DNA from: Streptomyces roseirectus
GTDB lineage: Bacteria; Actinomycetota; Actinomycetes; Streptomycetales; Streptomycetaceae
Reading direction: 5' to 3'
Length of the DNA stretch: 64,000 bases
Assembly (NCBI RefSeq): GCF_014489635.1
Contig: NZ_CP060828.1
Span: 4,688,001-4,752,000 of the forward strand
Of this stretch, positions 7,231 to 16,979 are shown piece by piece. The notes beneath the pieces are model-generated. The model ran no database searches. It was not told the DNA's origin and saw only the letters and a list, made by a program, of their open reading frames with translations. Positions within the stretch are counted from its first letter, which is position 1, and every line of letters starts with the position of its first letter. A program made the position numbers and the translations under genes.

Positions 7231-9057
7231 ATGGGGCACTACAAGTCGAACCTCCGCGACATCGAGTTCAACCTCTTCGAAGTCCTGGGCCGCGACAAGC
7301 TGTACGGCACGGGCCCCTTCGAGGAGATGGACACGGACACCGCGAAGAGCGTCCTGTCGGAGCTGACGCGGCTGTCGGAGAACGAGCTGGCGGAGTCCTT
7401 CGCGGACGCCGACCGCAACCCCCCGGTCTTCGACCCCGAGACCAACACGGCGCCGGTCACGCCGTCCTTCAAGAAGTCGTACAAAGCCTTCATGGACTCC
7501 GAGTACTGGCGGCTCGGCCTGCCGGAGGAGATCGGCGGGACGACGGCGCCGCCGTCCCTGATCTGGGCCTACGCGGAGCTGATCCTCGGCGCGAACCCGG
7601 CCGTGTGGATGTACTCCTCCGGTCCGGCGTTCGCCCGCATCCTCTTCGAGGAGGGCACCGAGGAGCAGAAGAAGATCGCGTCGATCGCCGTCGAGAAGAC
7701 CTGGGGTTCGACGATGGTCCTGACCGAGCCCGACGCGGGCTCGGACGTCGGCGCGGGTCGTACCAAGGCGGTACAGCAGGAGGACGGCTCCTGGCACATC
7801 GAGGGTGTGAAGCGGTTCATCACCTCGGGTGAGCACGACATGGAGGAGAACATCCTCCACTACGTCCTCGCGCGCCCCGAGGGTGCCGGTCCTGGTACCA
7901 AGGGACTGTCCCTGTTCCTGGTCCCCAAGTACCTCTTCGACTTCGAGACCGGCGAGCTGGGCGAGCGCAACGGCGTGTACGCCACGAACGTCGAGCACAA
8001 GATGGGCCTCAAGGCGTCCAACACCTGCGAGATGACGTTCGGCGACCGCCACCCCGCCAAGGGCTGGCTGATCGGCGACAAGCACGACGGCATCCGCCAG
8101 ATGTTCCGCATCATCGAGTTCGCCCGCATGATGGTCGGCACGAAGGCGATCTCCACGCTCTCGACGGGCTACCTCAACGCGCTCGAGTACGCCAAGGAGC
8201 GCGTCCAGGGCACCGACCTCGCGGCGTTCGGCGACAAGGCCGCGCCCAAGGTGACCATCACGCATCACCCCGACGTACGACGCTCGCTCATCACGCAGAA
8301 GGCGTACGCCGAGGGTATGAGGGCGCTCGTCCTCTACACCGCCTCCGTCCAGGACGCGATCGCCGTCAAGGAGGCGAACGGGGAGGACGCGAAGGCCGAG
8401 CACGCGCTGAACGACCTCCTCCTGCCGATCGTCAAGGGCTACGGGTCGGAGAAGGGCTACGAGCAGCTCGCGCAGTCCCTCCAGACGTTCGGCGGCTCCG
8501 GGTTCCTCCAGGAGTACCCGATCGAGCAGTACATCCGGGACGCCAAGATCGATACCCTCTACGAGGGCACGACCGCGATCCAGGGCCAGGACTTCTTCTT
8601 CCGCAAGATCGTCCGCAACCAGGGCGCCGCGCTGAACTCCCTCGCCGAGGACATCAAGAAGTTCCTCGCGCTCGGCACGGGCGGCGAAGAACTCGCCGGC
8701 GCGCGGGAGCACTTGGCGAAGGCGGCCGTCGAACTCGAGGCGATCGTCGGCCTCATGCTGACCGACCTCGCGGCGACCGAGCAGGACGCCAAGAACATCT
8801 ACAAGGTCGGCCTCAACACGACCCGCCTGCTGCTGGCCTCCGGCGACGTCGTCGTCGGCTACCTGCTCCTCAAGGGTGCGGCCGTCGCCGCCGAGAAGCT
8901 GGAGACGGCCGCCGCGAAGGACGTGCCGTTCTACACCGGCAAGATCGCCGCGGCGAAGTTCTTCGCGGCGAACGTCCTGCCCGGCGTCACGCTGGCCCGC
9001 AAGGTCGCGTCCGGCGTCGAGCTGGACCTGATGGAGCTGGACGAGGCAGCGTTCTGA
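7231..9057 (+). CDS. fadE5: FadE5-type acyl-CoA dehydrogenase
   Basis: A 608-aa flavoenzyme for the first step of beta-oxidation, giving trans-2-enoyl-CoA with transfer of electrons to ETF. The N terminus [18 protein letters not shown], the [12 protein letters not shown] and [13 protein letters not shown]/substrate segments, [10 protein letters not shown] with the catalytic-loop YEGTTAIQ, and the C-terminal MELDEAAF are hallmarks of the approximately 610-aa actinobacterial FadE5 group, which has an extra C-terminal domain beyond normal 380-aa dehydrogenases. ATG 7231 is chosen because the family begins MGHYKSN; GTG 7198 would add 11 unconserved residues. It is monocistronic, between an operator pair and a strong terminator. 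Confidence 0.95.
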   Translation: MGHYKSNLRDIEFNLFEVLGRDKLYGTGPFEEMDTDTAKSVLSELTRLSENELAESFADADRNPPVFDPETNTAPVTPSFKKSYKAFMDSEYWRLGLPEEIGGTTAPPSLIWAYAELILGANPAVWMYSSGPAFARILFEEGTEEQKKIASIAVEKTWGSTMVLTEPDAGSDVGAGRTKAVQQEDGSWHIEGVKRFITSGEHDMEENILHYVLARPEGAGPGTKGLSLFLVPKYLFDFETGELGERNGVYATNVEHKMGLKASNTCEMTFGDRHPAKGWLIGDKHDGIRQMFRIIEFARMMVGTKAISTLSTGYLNALEYAKERVQGTDLAAFGDKAAPKVTITHHPDVRRSLITQKAYAEGMRALVLYTASVQDAIAVKEANGEDAKAEHALNDLLLPIVKGYGSEKGYEQLAQSLQTFGGSGFLQEYPIEQYIRDAKIDTLYEGTTAIQGQDFFFRKIVRNQGAALNSLAEDIKKFLALGTGGEELAGAREHLAKAAVELEAIVGLMLTDLAATEQDAKNIYKVGLNTTRLLLASGDVVVGYLLLKGAAVAAEKLETAAAKDVPFYTGKIAAAKFFAANVLPGVTLARKVASGVELDLMELDEAAF

Positions 9058-9068
9058 GAGCCACATGC

Positions 9069-9104
9069 GACTGAGTCCCGTCCGGGGTCGGGCGGGACTC
9101 AGTC
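9069..9104 (+). terminator. Rho-independent terminator after fadE5
   Basis: A perfect 12-bp stem: GACTGAGTCCCG at 9069-9080 and CGGGACTCAGTC at 9093-9104, starting 11 bp after the stop codon. Confidence 0.85.
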
Positions 9105-9233
9105 ATGTTCGCCCATATCGAAATGGAATTTAATTCCTTATTTCCTTTTTGTCGCTTGTGCTATTGTGCGGAATCATTATTCGCGAAGGCGAGTGATGTG
9201 AATATTCCGTGAATTAAGCGCGAAGGAATGACT

Positions 9234-10250
9234 GTGCACAAGTACATAAAGGTGGCGGCCGGCGTAATAGCGCTCGCAACCTTGACGCCGGCCGCCGCAT
9301 CCGCAGTACCCGGCGGCCAGGAGGGCGCCCGGGTCACCTGCGCCTCGGACGGCAACGGGCTGACCGGCCATCTCCTGGCCAAGCGCCTCGAAAAAGACAT
9401 ACACGAGGCCCTGAAGGGCCGCGACAGCGTGGCGTCGGTCGCACTCTACGACCGCAAAACCGGAATTGAATGCGCATACGACGAGAACAGGCAGCAGGAC
9501 GCGGCAAGCGTCATGAAGACCGTCATCCTGGGTGCACTGCTCTTCCAGAACAAGGGCCCTCTGAGCAGCGAGGACGACGCCCTTGCCAGGAAGATGATCA
9601 CCGCTTCGGACAATGCTTCGGCCACGGCTCTCTGGAAAAAACTTTCCGACCTGACGAATCCGTCCGCCCCGAACCCCGTCAAGATTCAGGAATTCCTCGA
9701 CGCGGCGGGAATGAAGAACACCGTCCTCGACAAGGAAGGCTTCTGGGGTCTCAGCCAGGTCACCGCGGCGGATCAGCTCACACTTCTGAAGGTGTTCACC
9801 TCCGACGGTGACACGGGAGCGCCGGTGCTCTCCCCGGAGGCACGCTCCTACGCGCTGGACCTCATGAATCACGTCCAGAGCGACCAGCGCTGGGGAACCC
9901 CGGCGGGAGCCCCCCAGAACGCTGTCGTCCATGTCAAGAACGGCTGGCTGCGGCGCTCCAACAATCCTGATGTGGACCCCTACGACAGGCTTGACTGGAA
10001 GGTGAACAGCATGGCCGCGTTCACCGGTGACGACTACGACTACGGGCTTGTCGTCCTCACCGAGAACAACAGGGTCGCCGAGGGCCAACCGGCGGAATCC
10101 GGGTGGACGTACGGGATAGACACCATCGAAGGGGTCGCCCACGCGGTCCACCACGATCTGTACCCGGAGCGGTCGTCCTTCCGTAGCCTCCAGCCCACCC
10201 CGCAGAGTCTGGTCAAGCAGCTCAAGTTGCAGCCTCAGCAGCCCAGATGA
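9234..10250 (+). CDS. Secreted beta-lactamase-fold serine hydrolase
   Basis: A 338-aa exported protein with a Sec signal (KYIKVAAGVIALATLTPAAASA). It has the class A beta-lactamase/transpeptidase triad of motifs: SVMK (S92-K95), SDN (125-127) and KNG (from 235) in place of KTG. GTG 9234 is preferred to ATG 9228 because the AAGGA at 9223-9227 is then 6 nt away instead of touching the start. It may be a true beta-lactamase, or a cell-wall endopeptidase or esterase of the same fold; no omega-loop ExxxN glutamate is obvious to me. Upstream 9105-9220 is AT-rich, and the gene uses AAA, TTT and AAT more than its neighbours, suggesting lateral origin. It converges on the STAND gene 24 bp downstream. 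Confidence 0.83.
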   Translation: MHKYIKVAAGVIALATLTPAAASAVPGGQEGARVTCASDGNGLTGHLLAKRLEKDIHEALKGRDSVASVALYDRKTGIECAYDENRQQDAASVMKTVILGALLFQNKGPLSSEDDALARKMITASDNASATALWKKLSDLTNPSAPNPVKIQEFLDAAGMKNTVLDKEGFWGLSQVTAADQLTLLKVFTSDGDTGAPVLSPEARSYALDLMNHVQSDQRWGTPAGAPQNAVVHVKNGWLRRSNNPDVDPYDRLDWKVNSMAAFTGDDYDYGLVVLTENNRVAEGQPAESGWTYGIDTIEGVAHAVHHDLYPERSSFRSLQPTPQSLVKQLKLQPQQPR

Positions 10251-10274
10251 GGTGGATGGGGACCGCGGCGGACG

Positions 10275-13169
10275 TCAACGTCCTGACGCGCCGCCGCCCG
10301 AAACCCTCCGTGGGCAGGGCGGGTCGTAGTCGAGGCGGGGGAAGTGGCGGGCCCATTGGGCGCGGCTGATGGTGTTGTGGGCGTGGTCGCAGGCGTCGAC
10401 GAGGGCCCGGTGGAGGTCGGTGTACCAGAGCTGGACGCTGTTGTGGGCGGTCACGGTGAGGAACGTGTCGTCCGCCTTGAGGTGGCGCACTTCCTTGACC
10501 GTCCCACGGGGGTTGATGAGGTGCGCCAAGGGGGCGGGGTGGGCGGGGTCGGTCACGTCCCAGGCGTTCACCGGGCCGTCGATGCCGACGGTCACCGCCG
10601 TGCGGCCGTCGGAGGCGAAGGCGACGCCGGTGACGATGTCGGCGTGCCGGGCCAGTTCGCCCAGTTCACGGTGTTCGCTGACGTCCCACAGCTTCGCCGT
10701 GTGGTCGTCGCTCCCGCTCAACAGGGTTGTGCCGTCGGGGCTGTAGGCGAGGGCGTCGACGAAGTTGCGGTGCCCCTTGAGGACGGCGGTGAGGGTGGCG
10801 TGGCGGGGGTCGGTCACGTCCCAGAGGCGGACGTCGTGGTCGTCGGAGCCCGAGGCCAGGGTCTTGCCGTCGGGGCTGAAGACCACGGGTTTGACGTTGT
10901 CGCCGTGGCCGGTGAGGCTGTCGAGCAGGTGGGGGTGTGCGGGGTCGGTGATGTCCCAGAGGCGGATGGTGTGGTCGTAGCTGCCGGTGGCGGCCACGCG
11001 GCCGTCGTGGCGCACGGCGACGGAGTAGACGCCGCCGGTGTGTCCGGTGGGCAGCTTCGACGACGGCCTGGGGTGGAGCGGGTCGGTGACGTCCCACAGC
11101 CGGAGCGTGCCGCCACTGTCCACGCCGAGCAGCGTGTCGCCGTCCGGGGTGAACTGGATCGGGCCGAGGCCGGCTCCGTCGGTGGTGCCGAGGCGGCGGG
11201 GACGCCGTGGCTCGCTCAGGTCCCACAGGACGACCCGCACGCCGTCGGCCATGGCCAGCGTGCGGCCGTCGGCGGTCACGGCCGGGGTGTGCCCGACCGG
11301 TCCGGGGCCGGTCGTCGTGCGGCCGGTCGACGCGACGGACAGGGTGCTGAGCAGGGCGTCCCGCGTACGGTCCTGCCGAGTCTGCCGGTAGGCGGCCAGG
11401 GCGAGTTGGACGGCCAGTGACGGATCGTGCGGGCTGAGGAGGACGGCCTTGTCGGCGGCGCGCAGGGCCACGGCCTCGTCGCGCTGCCGGGTGAGGGTGT
11501 CCTGGGCCCGGACGGCGAAACCGGCGGCGGCCAGGGCGCAGCCGAGCAGGACGACCAGGGCTCCGGTCAGCCGGCGCAGACGGCGTAGACGGCGGCGGTC
11601 GTGCCGTCGCTCCCGCTGTACCGCCGCCTCGCCGGCGTCGAGGAAGGCCCGTTCCCTGGCGGTCAGTTCGTGCGGCGGGATGGTCTTCGCGGCGTCGAGG
11701 CGTACCCCGCGGTACAGGGTGTCGGGGTCGTGGTCCAGGGATTCCCAGAGGTTGGTGGCCTCGGTGAGCGCGCGGTGCAGACGCACCTGGCCGCGGTCCT
11801 CCTCCAGCCAGTCGCCGAGCCGGGGCCAGCAGCGGATGAGCGTCTCGTGGGTGATCTCCACGTGGCCGGCGTCGGCGGTCAACAGCCTTGCCCGGGTGGC
11901 CTGTTCGAGGACGGACTCGGTGTCGGGGCCGCCGTCGAGTTCGTGGCGCGGCACCCGGCGTTTGGTGTCCTCGGTGCCCTCGCCGAGCGCGACGAGCCGC
12001 AGGAACAGGCGCCGGGCGGCCTCCCGCCGGGGTTCGCTCAGGGCTGCGTACCAGTCCTCGGCGGTCCGGGTGAGCGCGTTCCCGATGCCGCCCGCCTCGC
12101 GGTAGCCGGCCAGGGTGAGGGCGTTGCCCCGCCGTCGTTTCCAGGTCTCCAGCAGGGCGTGCGAGAGCAGGGGCAGCGCGCCGGGCCTGCCGTGGGCGTC
12201 GGCCGTGAGGGTCGTCAGCAGGGCGCTTTCGACGGTGAGGCGGGCGCGGACGGCGGGCTGGACGATCGCCGCGCGCAGTTCCTCGGCGGTCAGCGGGCCG
12301 ACGGGGTGGTGGGCGTGGGGCAGGACGTCGACGAGGGCGGGGAGCCGTGTGCAGTGCGTGTAGAAGTCGGAGCGGACGGCGAGGGCGATTCGGGTGCGGC
12401 TGTCGGGGGTCTGGGCCGCGTGGACGAGTGCGGCGACGAACCGCTCCCGTTCTCGCGGGTCGCGGCAGAGGGTGAACGCCTCCTCGAACTGGTCGACGAG
12501 GATGAGCAGTTCGTCTGCCTGGCGCTGCCGCTCGGCGAGGAGCCGCCGCACTGTCCGGTGGAGGGTGCGCGGGTCTTTGGTGAGCCCTGCGTGTGCCGCG
12601 TCGAATTCGATGCCGGCCAGGGCCGCCAACCGGGTCGCGCATTCCTCCAGCGGGTGCGGGCCGGGGGTGAAGAGCAGTGCGGGAATTCCGGGGAAAGCGG
12701 GGAGCACACCGGCGTGCAGTACCGAGGATTTACCGGAACCCGAGGCCCCGAACAGAACAAGGAGTCGCTTTTCCTTCAGGTGATCGATGAGTGTGCCGGT
12801 AAGTCTCTCCCGGCCGAAGAAGAAGCCGGCGTCCGCTTCGCCGAACGCCGCCAGACCGGCGTAGGGCGGCTTGACGTCGTCCCGTTTCCGGTCTTTCTCG
12901 CCGGCGCACGCGTCCGCCGTCCGCTGCCAGATCAGCTTCCATTCCCGCTCGTCACCGCCACAGGCCCGGACGTAGGCGAGGGTGACGGCCAGGCTGGGGA
13001 GTTGACGTCCGGCGGCGGCCGAGGACAGGGTCGCGATGCCGTAGTGCGTTCTGCGGGCGAGGTCCCGGTAAGTGGGGCGGCCAGCCTGTTCGCGTAGTTT
13101 CCGCAGCCGTGCCGCGAATTCGAACAAGGGGCCGTTCTCCGGGTCCAGTGGACTTTCTCCCCGTGCCAC
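10275..13169 (-). CDS. HTH - STAND NTPase - TM - WD40 repeat protein
   Basis: A 964-aa multidomain protein. Residues 1-90 are an XRE-like HTH (TYRDLARRTHYGIATLS). PPYAGLAAFGEADAGFFFGR leads into a nSTAND1 NTPase with Walker A GASGSGKSS (141-149) and Walker B LLILVDQFEE (221-230). A winged-helix/ARC-like arm follows, then one transmembrane helix near residues 530-550, then about seven WD40 blades with repeated DxxVRLWD units. It should be a membrane-linked signalling switch that senses through the propeller; such proteins are abundant in Streptomyces and some act in conflict systems. GTG 13169 (VARGESPLDPENGP) matches the usual family N terminus; TTG 13244 is less likely. Confidence 0.9.
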   Translation of the reverse strand: MARGESPLDPENGPLFEFAARLRKLREQAGRPTYRDLARRTHYGIATLSSAAAGRQLPSLAVTLAYVRACGGDEREWKLIWQRTADACAGEKDRKRDDVKPPYAGLAAFGEADAGFFFGRERLTGTLIDHLKEKRLLVLFGASGSGKSSVLHAGVLPAFPGIPALLFTPGPHPLEECATRLAALAGIEFDAAHAGLTKDPRTLHRTVRRLLAERQRQADELLILVDQFEEAFTLCRDPRERERFVAALVHAAQTPDSRTRIALAVRSDFYTHCTRLPALVDVLPHAHHPVGPLTAEELRAAIVQPAVRARLTVESALLTTLTADAHGRPGALPLLSHALLETWKRRRGNALTLAGYREAGGIGNALTRTAEDWYAALSEPRREAARRLFLRLVALGEGTEDTKRRVPRHELDGGPDTESVLEQATRARLLTADAGHVEITHETLIRCWPRLGDWLEEDRGQVRLHRALTEATNLWESLDHDPDTLYRGVRLDAAKTIPPHELTARERAFLDAGEAAVQRERRHDRRRLRRLRRLTGALVVLLGCALAAAGFAVRAQDTLTRQRDEAVALRAADKAVLLSPHDPSLAVQLALAAYRQTRQDRTRDALLSTLSVASTGRTTTGPGPVGHTPAVTADGRTLAMADGVRVVLWDLSEPRRPRRLGTTDGAGLGPIQFTPDGDTLLGVDSGGTLRLWDVTDPLHPRPSSKLPTGHTGGVYSVAVRHDGRVAATGSYDHTIRLWDITDPAHPHLLDSLTGHGDNVKPVVFSPDGKTLASGSDDHDVRLWDVTDPRHATLTAVLKGHRNFVDALAYSPDGTTLLSGSDDHTAKLWDVSEHRELGELARHADIVTGVAFASDGRTAVTVGIDGPVNAWDVTDPAHPAPLAHLINPRGTVKEVRHLKADDTFLTVTAHNSVQLWYTDLHRALVDACDHAHNTISRAQWARHFPRLDYDPPCPRRVSGGGASGR

Positions 13170-13318
13170 GGGCGCACTCTTTTCCCTGGTCAACGGATTG
13201 TTCGGGATCCGTTTGTTCGGCGTCGGCCGACCGGTGGTGAACAACAGATTAGCGGCTAGAAAAGGTGTGCCGGGTCCCGCACCGGGGGCCCGGACGACAA
13301 GCGGAAAAGAGGAATTCC

Positions 13319-13645
13319 ATGAAGAAGCGCATGCTGGCGGCGGCTGTTCTGATCAGCGGGCTCGCTCTGGGGGCCGGGCCTCTCGCGCAGGGGGCGCAGG
13401 CGGTGGAGGGGGCGCGGGTTGCGCAGGGCGCGCAGGCGGCGCAGGGCGCGCGGGCCTTCGTCTGCGTCGTCAACGACGACGGAGTCAACTTCCGTGGCGG
13501 CCCCGGCACCGAGTACGCCGTCCTGGGCCAGGTGAACAGGGGGCAGCAGTTCGAGTATCTCGACCAGGTGGGCGACTGGGTGAAGGGCAACCTGGTCGGC
13601 GGGCGCACCGGCGTCTGGATCCACTACTCGTACGTCAACTGCTGA
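13319..13645 (+). CDS. Small secreted SH3b-domain protein
   Basis: A 108-aa protein with a signal peptide (KKRMLAAAVLISGLALGAG), then an odd low-complexity stretch of repeated AQGA/VEGAR units (about residues 22-45), then a bacterial SH3 domain: VNDDGVNFRGGPGTEYAVLG, LDQVGDWVKGNL, WIHYSYVNC. Two cysteines in the mature part may pair. ATG 13319 has an AAGAGGAA SD. SH3b domains bind peptidoglycan or peptide ligands outside the cell. It is divergent from the STAND gene and has its own terminator. Confidence 0.85.
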   Translation: MKKRMLAAAVLISGLALGAGPLAQGAQAVEGARVAQGAQAAQGARAFVCVVNDDGVNFRGGPGTEYAVLGQVNRGQQFEYLDQVGDWVKGNLVGGRTGVWIHYSYVNC

Positions 13646-13669
13646 CCTCACCGTCCCGTTCGATCCTGC

Positions 13670-13700
13670 GGGGTGCCGTCGCGCACGGCGATGGCACCCC
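13670..13700 (+). terminator. Hairpin after SH3b gene
   Basis: GGGGTGCC (13670-13677) pairs with GGCACCCC (13693-13700), and the inner bases extend the stem. It lies 25 bp after the stop codon, so it is a likely terminator. Confidence 0.65.
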
Positions 13701-13744
13701 GTAGTACCTGCGAGTTACCCCCTCCCCCTGCGCAAGGAGCGTTC

Positions 13745-14833
13745 ATGCACGACGGCAGGCCGGTCCACCTCAGCCGGGCCGGTTTCCTCCGGGCAACCGC
13801 CGCAGCAGCCCTCGCGAGCGGCGTCCCGCTTCCCGTTCGGGCCCACGCGTCGGCGGACCCCCTGCGTGTCTCCAAGGTCGCCGACCTCACCGGGCCCGGT
13901 CTCACCACCCGGTTCCGTATGGAGGCCACCGACCTTGGCGTGCCGGTGCGGACGCCCGATGGGCGGCTCCTGTTCGTCTTCGGGGACACCTTCGAGGAGG
14001 CCAGGGTCGGCGGCGGGTGGTGGCGTTCGCCGGTGGCGCTGTACGGACGTCTCGACGGACCCGGCCGGCCGGTCGTCTGGACCGGTGCGGTGGGAGGGGA
14101 GCACGCGCGGCAGCTGTGGCCGTACGACCACGACAACCCCGAGTACTCGACCGTGCTGCCGTCCGACGTGATCACCCTCGGGAACGTCATGTACGTGCAC
14201 GTCATGGTGAACAAGGGGCTCGGCAACGTGGTGCGCACCGAGATCTGGCGGTCGGGCGACTCGGGCGCGACCTGGGCGCCGACCGGTGCCGTGTTCGCCG
14301 CGGGCCTGCACGGCGGCATGTTCCAGTTGCTCACCTGGGCGCTCGGCGACGACGGGTACGTCTACGTCCTGTCCACCGGGTTCCAGCGGGACAAGCCGGT
14401 CATCCTGCACCGCGTCCGGCCCGGCCGGCTGACGGATCCCGGCGCCTACGAGCCGTGGGGGCGGGCCCCCGACGGCCGTTGGTCCTGGGGCGCCCCGCCC
14501 ACGCCCGTCCTCGACGGCGCGTTCGGCGAGCTGTGCCTGCGGCTGCTCGCCGGCCGGTGGGTCCTGACCTGGTTCGACCAGGGCGGCTACCGGATCGACG
14601 GCCTGCTCACGGACCATCCCACGGCCGACCTTCGCGCCGCCCGCCGCCGCACCCTGCTGCGGGGCACGTCCTGGGGCGACGAGGACGATACGCACGTGGC
14701 CCAGCTGTACGGGGGCTACATCATTCCCGGGTCGACGCCCGACGACCTCCATCTGTCGGTGAGCCAGTGGAACACGGGGGCGGGGTGGCCTTATCGGGTC
14801 ATGCAGTTCCGGGTTCGGGGGCTTGCGGGGTGA
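13745..14833 (+). CDS. Exported DUF4185 protein
   Basis: A 362-aa protein starting at ATG 13745 with a GCAAGGAGC SD. The N terminus (HLSRAGFLRATAAAALASG) resembles a weak Tat or Sec signal ending at RAHASA. The rest is a five-bladed beta-propeller-like DUF4185 domain: ATDLGVPVRTPDGRLLFVFGDTF, repeated W/YV blades, and a C-terminal LYGGYIIPGS. Relatives are annotated as carbohydrate-active or sialidase-like secreted proteins, but no activity is established. It follows the SH3b gene on the same strand, separated by a terminator. Confidence 0.85.
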   Translation: MHDGRPVHLSRAGFLRATAAAALASGVPLPVRAHASADPLRVSKVADLTGPGLTTRFRMEATDLGVPVRTPDGRLLFVFGDTFEEARVGGGWWRSPVALYGRLDGPGRPVVWTGAVGGEHARQLWPYDHDNPEYSTVLPSDVITLGNVMYVHVMVNKGLGNVVRTEIWRSGDSGATWAPTGAVFAAGLHGGMFQLLTWALGDDGYVYVLSTGFQRDKPVILHRVRPGRLTDPGAYEPWGRAPDGRWSWGAPPTPVLDGAFGELCLRLLAGRWVLTWFDQGGYRIDGLLTDHPTADLRAARRRTLLRGTSWGDEDDTHVAQLYGGYIIPGSTPDDLHLSVSQWNTGAGWPYRVMQFRVRGLAG

Positions 14834-15007
14834 GTCTGGATGCCGGGGGGCGGGCGTGTTCGTCGTCGGGGCGGGGGCTCGGTGGTGCGAAGGGCTGGGC
14901 CGAGATCCACGACGACGGCGGCGAGTGACCCGTCTCCTCTGATCGAGGCCGACCCCGGCGCAGGTATGGCATGGCCAGCGCCCGCGCCAGCTGCCATCAG
15001 ACCGCAC

Positions 15008-15517
15008 TTACGGCAGCTCTGCCCACGTCCCCATCACCGCTTCCAGCGTCCAAATGCGGACTTTGGCCTGCACCTTGGATGCATACAGATCCCGCTCCGC
15101 GACGATACTCAGGTCGCCGGCGCCGAGTTGCTCGTGCAAGGCGTGCTCGGCCAGGTTCATGCCGGTGGTGCCGCCGTTGCAGAGCGAGGTGAGGAAGGAA
15201 CCATCCCAAGTTCGCTCGTGCAGAACCCAAGGAGCCTCGCCACTGGCGGTCTTGTGGAGCAAGCTCATGAAGCTTGCGGCGCGGTCGCGGCGGAGTGTCC
15301 CTTCCCCGATCTGAAAGATATGGTTACCGGTCTCGATCACCGTCGCGGTAGGCAGCACGAAACGCACGCTGGCCTTCAGCCGTGCGTCCATCTCCGACAA
15401 GACCTCATCGCGGTGATCGTTCATGTAAGGCACGTTGAGGATTTCGACGAAGACCGAGGTGTCAAGGAAGTCGACGACCGGCAGCTGGAGCCCGGACCGA
15501 TGCTGTCTGCTCACCAA
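15008..15517 (-). CDS. PIN-like domain protein, partner of the ATPase
   Basis: A 169-aa PIN-like fold. The first strand carries the acidic residue (VVDFLDTSVFVEIL), a second acidic residue sits in ATVIETGNHI, and a third acidic cluster is LGAGDLSIVAERDLY, matching the spaced acidic residues of metal-dependent PIN nucleases. TTG 15517 has a GAGGAG SD 8 nt upstream; GTG 15514 is an alternative. The ATPase stop lies at 15519-15521, leaving one base between the genes. No VapB-like antitoxin is present. I infer an RNA- or DNA-cleaving effector controlled by the ATPase. Confidence 0.75.
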   Translation of the reverse strand: MVSRQHRSGLQLPVVDFLDTSVFVEILNVPYMNDHRDEVLSEMDARLKASVRFVLPTATVIETGNHIFQIGEGTLRRDRAASFMSLLHKTASGEAPWVLHERTWDGSFLTSLCNGGTTGMNLAEHALHEQLGAGDLSIVAERDLYASKVQAKVRIWTLEAVMGTWAELP

Positions 15518-15518
15518 C

Positions 15519-16859
15519 TCACAGGCTCCTCAGGAAATCCTCGACACTGGTCATGCTCGTGTCTCGCGGAAGGACGGCATCCGGCAAGCGGTCCTTAGTG
15601 ACCGCGTCGCCCAGGTCACCGGCTGCCAGCAGATCAACGTAACCGGGTAGCTCCGTCAGACGGGTCAGCACGCTCTCCCCCGTCATCCGATCTCTGCTGC
15701 ACACCACAACACCTGAATGGTCCTGCGCTGCAAGGGAGTTGAGCAGCGCCGGACTATGCGTGGTGAACAGTACGTCGATGCTACGGTGCTCCGACTCCTC
15801 CTTCATCAGGCGCAGCACGCGTGCGGCCTGTGTGGGGTAGAGGCCGTTCTCGATCTCCTCGATCACCAGGTGCCGCTGGGCCGGCAGTGGCCCCTTACCG
15901 TCGTCGGAGACGGGAGCGCTGAGCAGCGCCGTACCGAAGGCCAGAAAGCGCAGCATCCCGTCGCTGAGGAGTCGAGCCGGGACATCGTGGTCCGTTCCGT
16001 GGTAGCCCGACTCACGCAGCACCAACTGCACATCACCGAGCCTCGTGTCGACGCTGCTGATGCCCCGCACGGGATACTCGGGCATGCCCGCCACCAGATC
16101 CGTCAGCCTGTCGAACGCGGCGGAATCCGTCTGATGCAGGCTCTCCACCGCTGCGCTCAGGTTGTCGGCGCTCCGCCTGAGTTCCGTGTCGCGGGCATTG
16201 ACGTACTGCCTCATGAGATGCGGGACAGGATCCAGCAGGAAGACTTCGCGCAGCACAGCGAGGACGTCCTGTGCAGCTCGGTGTACCACCTTGGTTGCTT
16301 CCGTCGTCGCGGGCAGCCGTGCCGGAACCTGAGTCGTCAGCAGCCGGTCGGCTACGAAAGGGACACCCGGATCGAGACCGCGCCGTCCGTTGAAATAGCG
16401 GACCTTGAGATCGCTCCGGCGAGGGTCAACGGGGTCGCTGGCCAGCAACGCGCGGCCCGCCGCGAGCCGACGGCCCCCGTAGGGCACGCCCTCCACGGCC
16501 GTCAGCTCCTCCCGCAGGATCCGCACCTCGGGGCGCACCGCGATCTCCACATCGAGATCGAAGACCGCCTGGCCGGATCGCACACGGCAGCCGAGCTTGA
16601 AACTGTCCTCTCCCAGTGGGGCACACCCCTCAACCCCGCCCCGGATCGGCTCTTCTCCCCCGCTCCTCGGCCCGTCCAACACATCCCGGACCGGCTCACC
16701 CAGGGCAAGCCGGGACAGCACCATCAGTCCATCGAGAGCATTGGACTTACCGCTGCCGTTGCGCCCGATCAGTACCGTGAGGTCTTGGAGCGGCAGGCAC
16801 TGGTCGGTGAAGCTCTTGAAAGAGGTCAGGCGCACCTCCTCCAAACGGGGAGTTTCCAC
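15519..16859 (-). CDS. AAA/ABC-like ATPase of the COG4637/OLD-like group
   Basis: A 446-aa ATPase. Walker A is GRNGSGKSN (about residues 32-40), the signature LLSDGMLRFLAFGTALL is near 285-300, Walker B is RHLVIEEIENGLYP, and the H-loop is TTHSPALL. This is the RecF/SMC-like head with a short insert and no Toprim domain. GTG 16859 has an AGAGG SD. The next gene encodes a PIN-like nuclease one base away, so the two form a unit. Many such ATPase plus nuclease pairs act in anti-phage defence, but this one is not a system I can name. Confidence 0.85.
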   Translation of the reverse strand: METPRLEEVRLTSFKSFTDQCLPLQDLTVLIGRNGSGKSNALDGLMVLSRLALGEPVRDVLDGPRSGGEEPIRGGVEGCAPLGEDSFKLGCRVRSGQAVFDLDVEIAVRPEVRILREELTAVEGVPYGGRRLAAGRALLASDPVDPRRSDLKVRYFNGRRGLDPGVPFVADRLLTTQVPARLPATTEATKVVHRAAQDVLAVLREVFLLDPVPHLMRQYVNARDTELRRSADNLSAAVESLHQTDSAAFDRLTDLVAGMPEYPVRGISSVDTRLGDVQLVLRESGYHGTDHDVPARLLSDGMLRFLAFGTALLSAPVSDDGKGPLPAQRHLVIEEIENGLYPTQAARVLRLMKEESEHRSIDVLFTTHSPALLNSLAAQDHSGVVVCSRDRMTGESVLTRLTELPGYVDLLAAGDLGDAVTKDRLPDAVLPRDTSMTSVEDFLRSL

Positions 16860-16979
16860 CGGGCACCTCTCTCGCTGTCTGAAACCTGGAACTATCTTCC
16901 CCTCAGCAAACCAGCAGCCCTCGCAAGCCGTCCAGCCAGGCTAGGCATCAGGGATTGGCTACCAGCACGACGTACAGGG

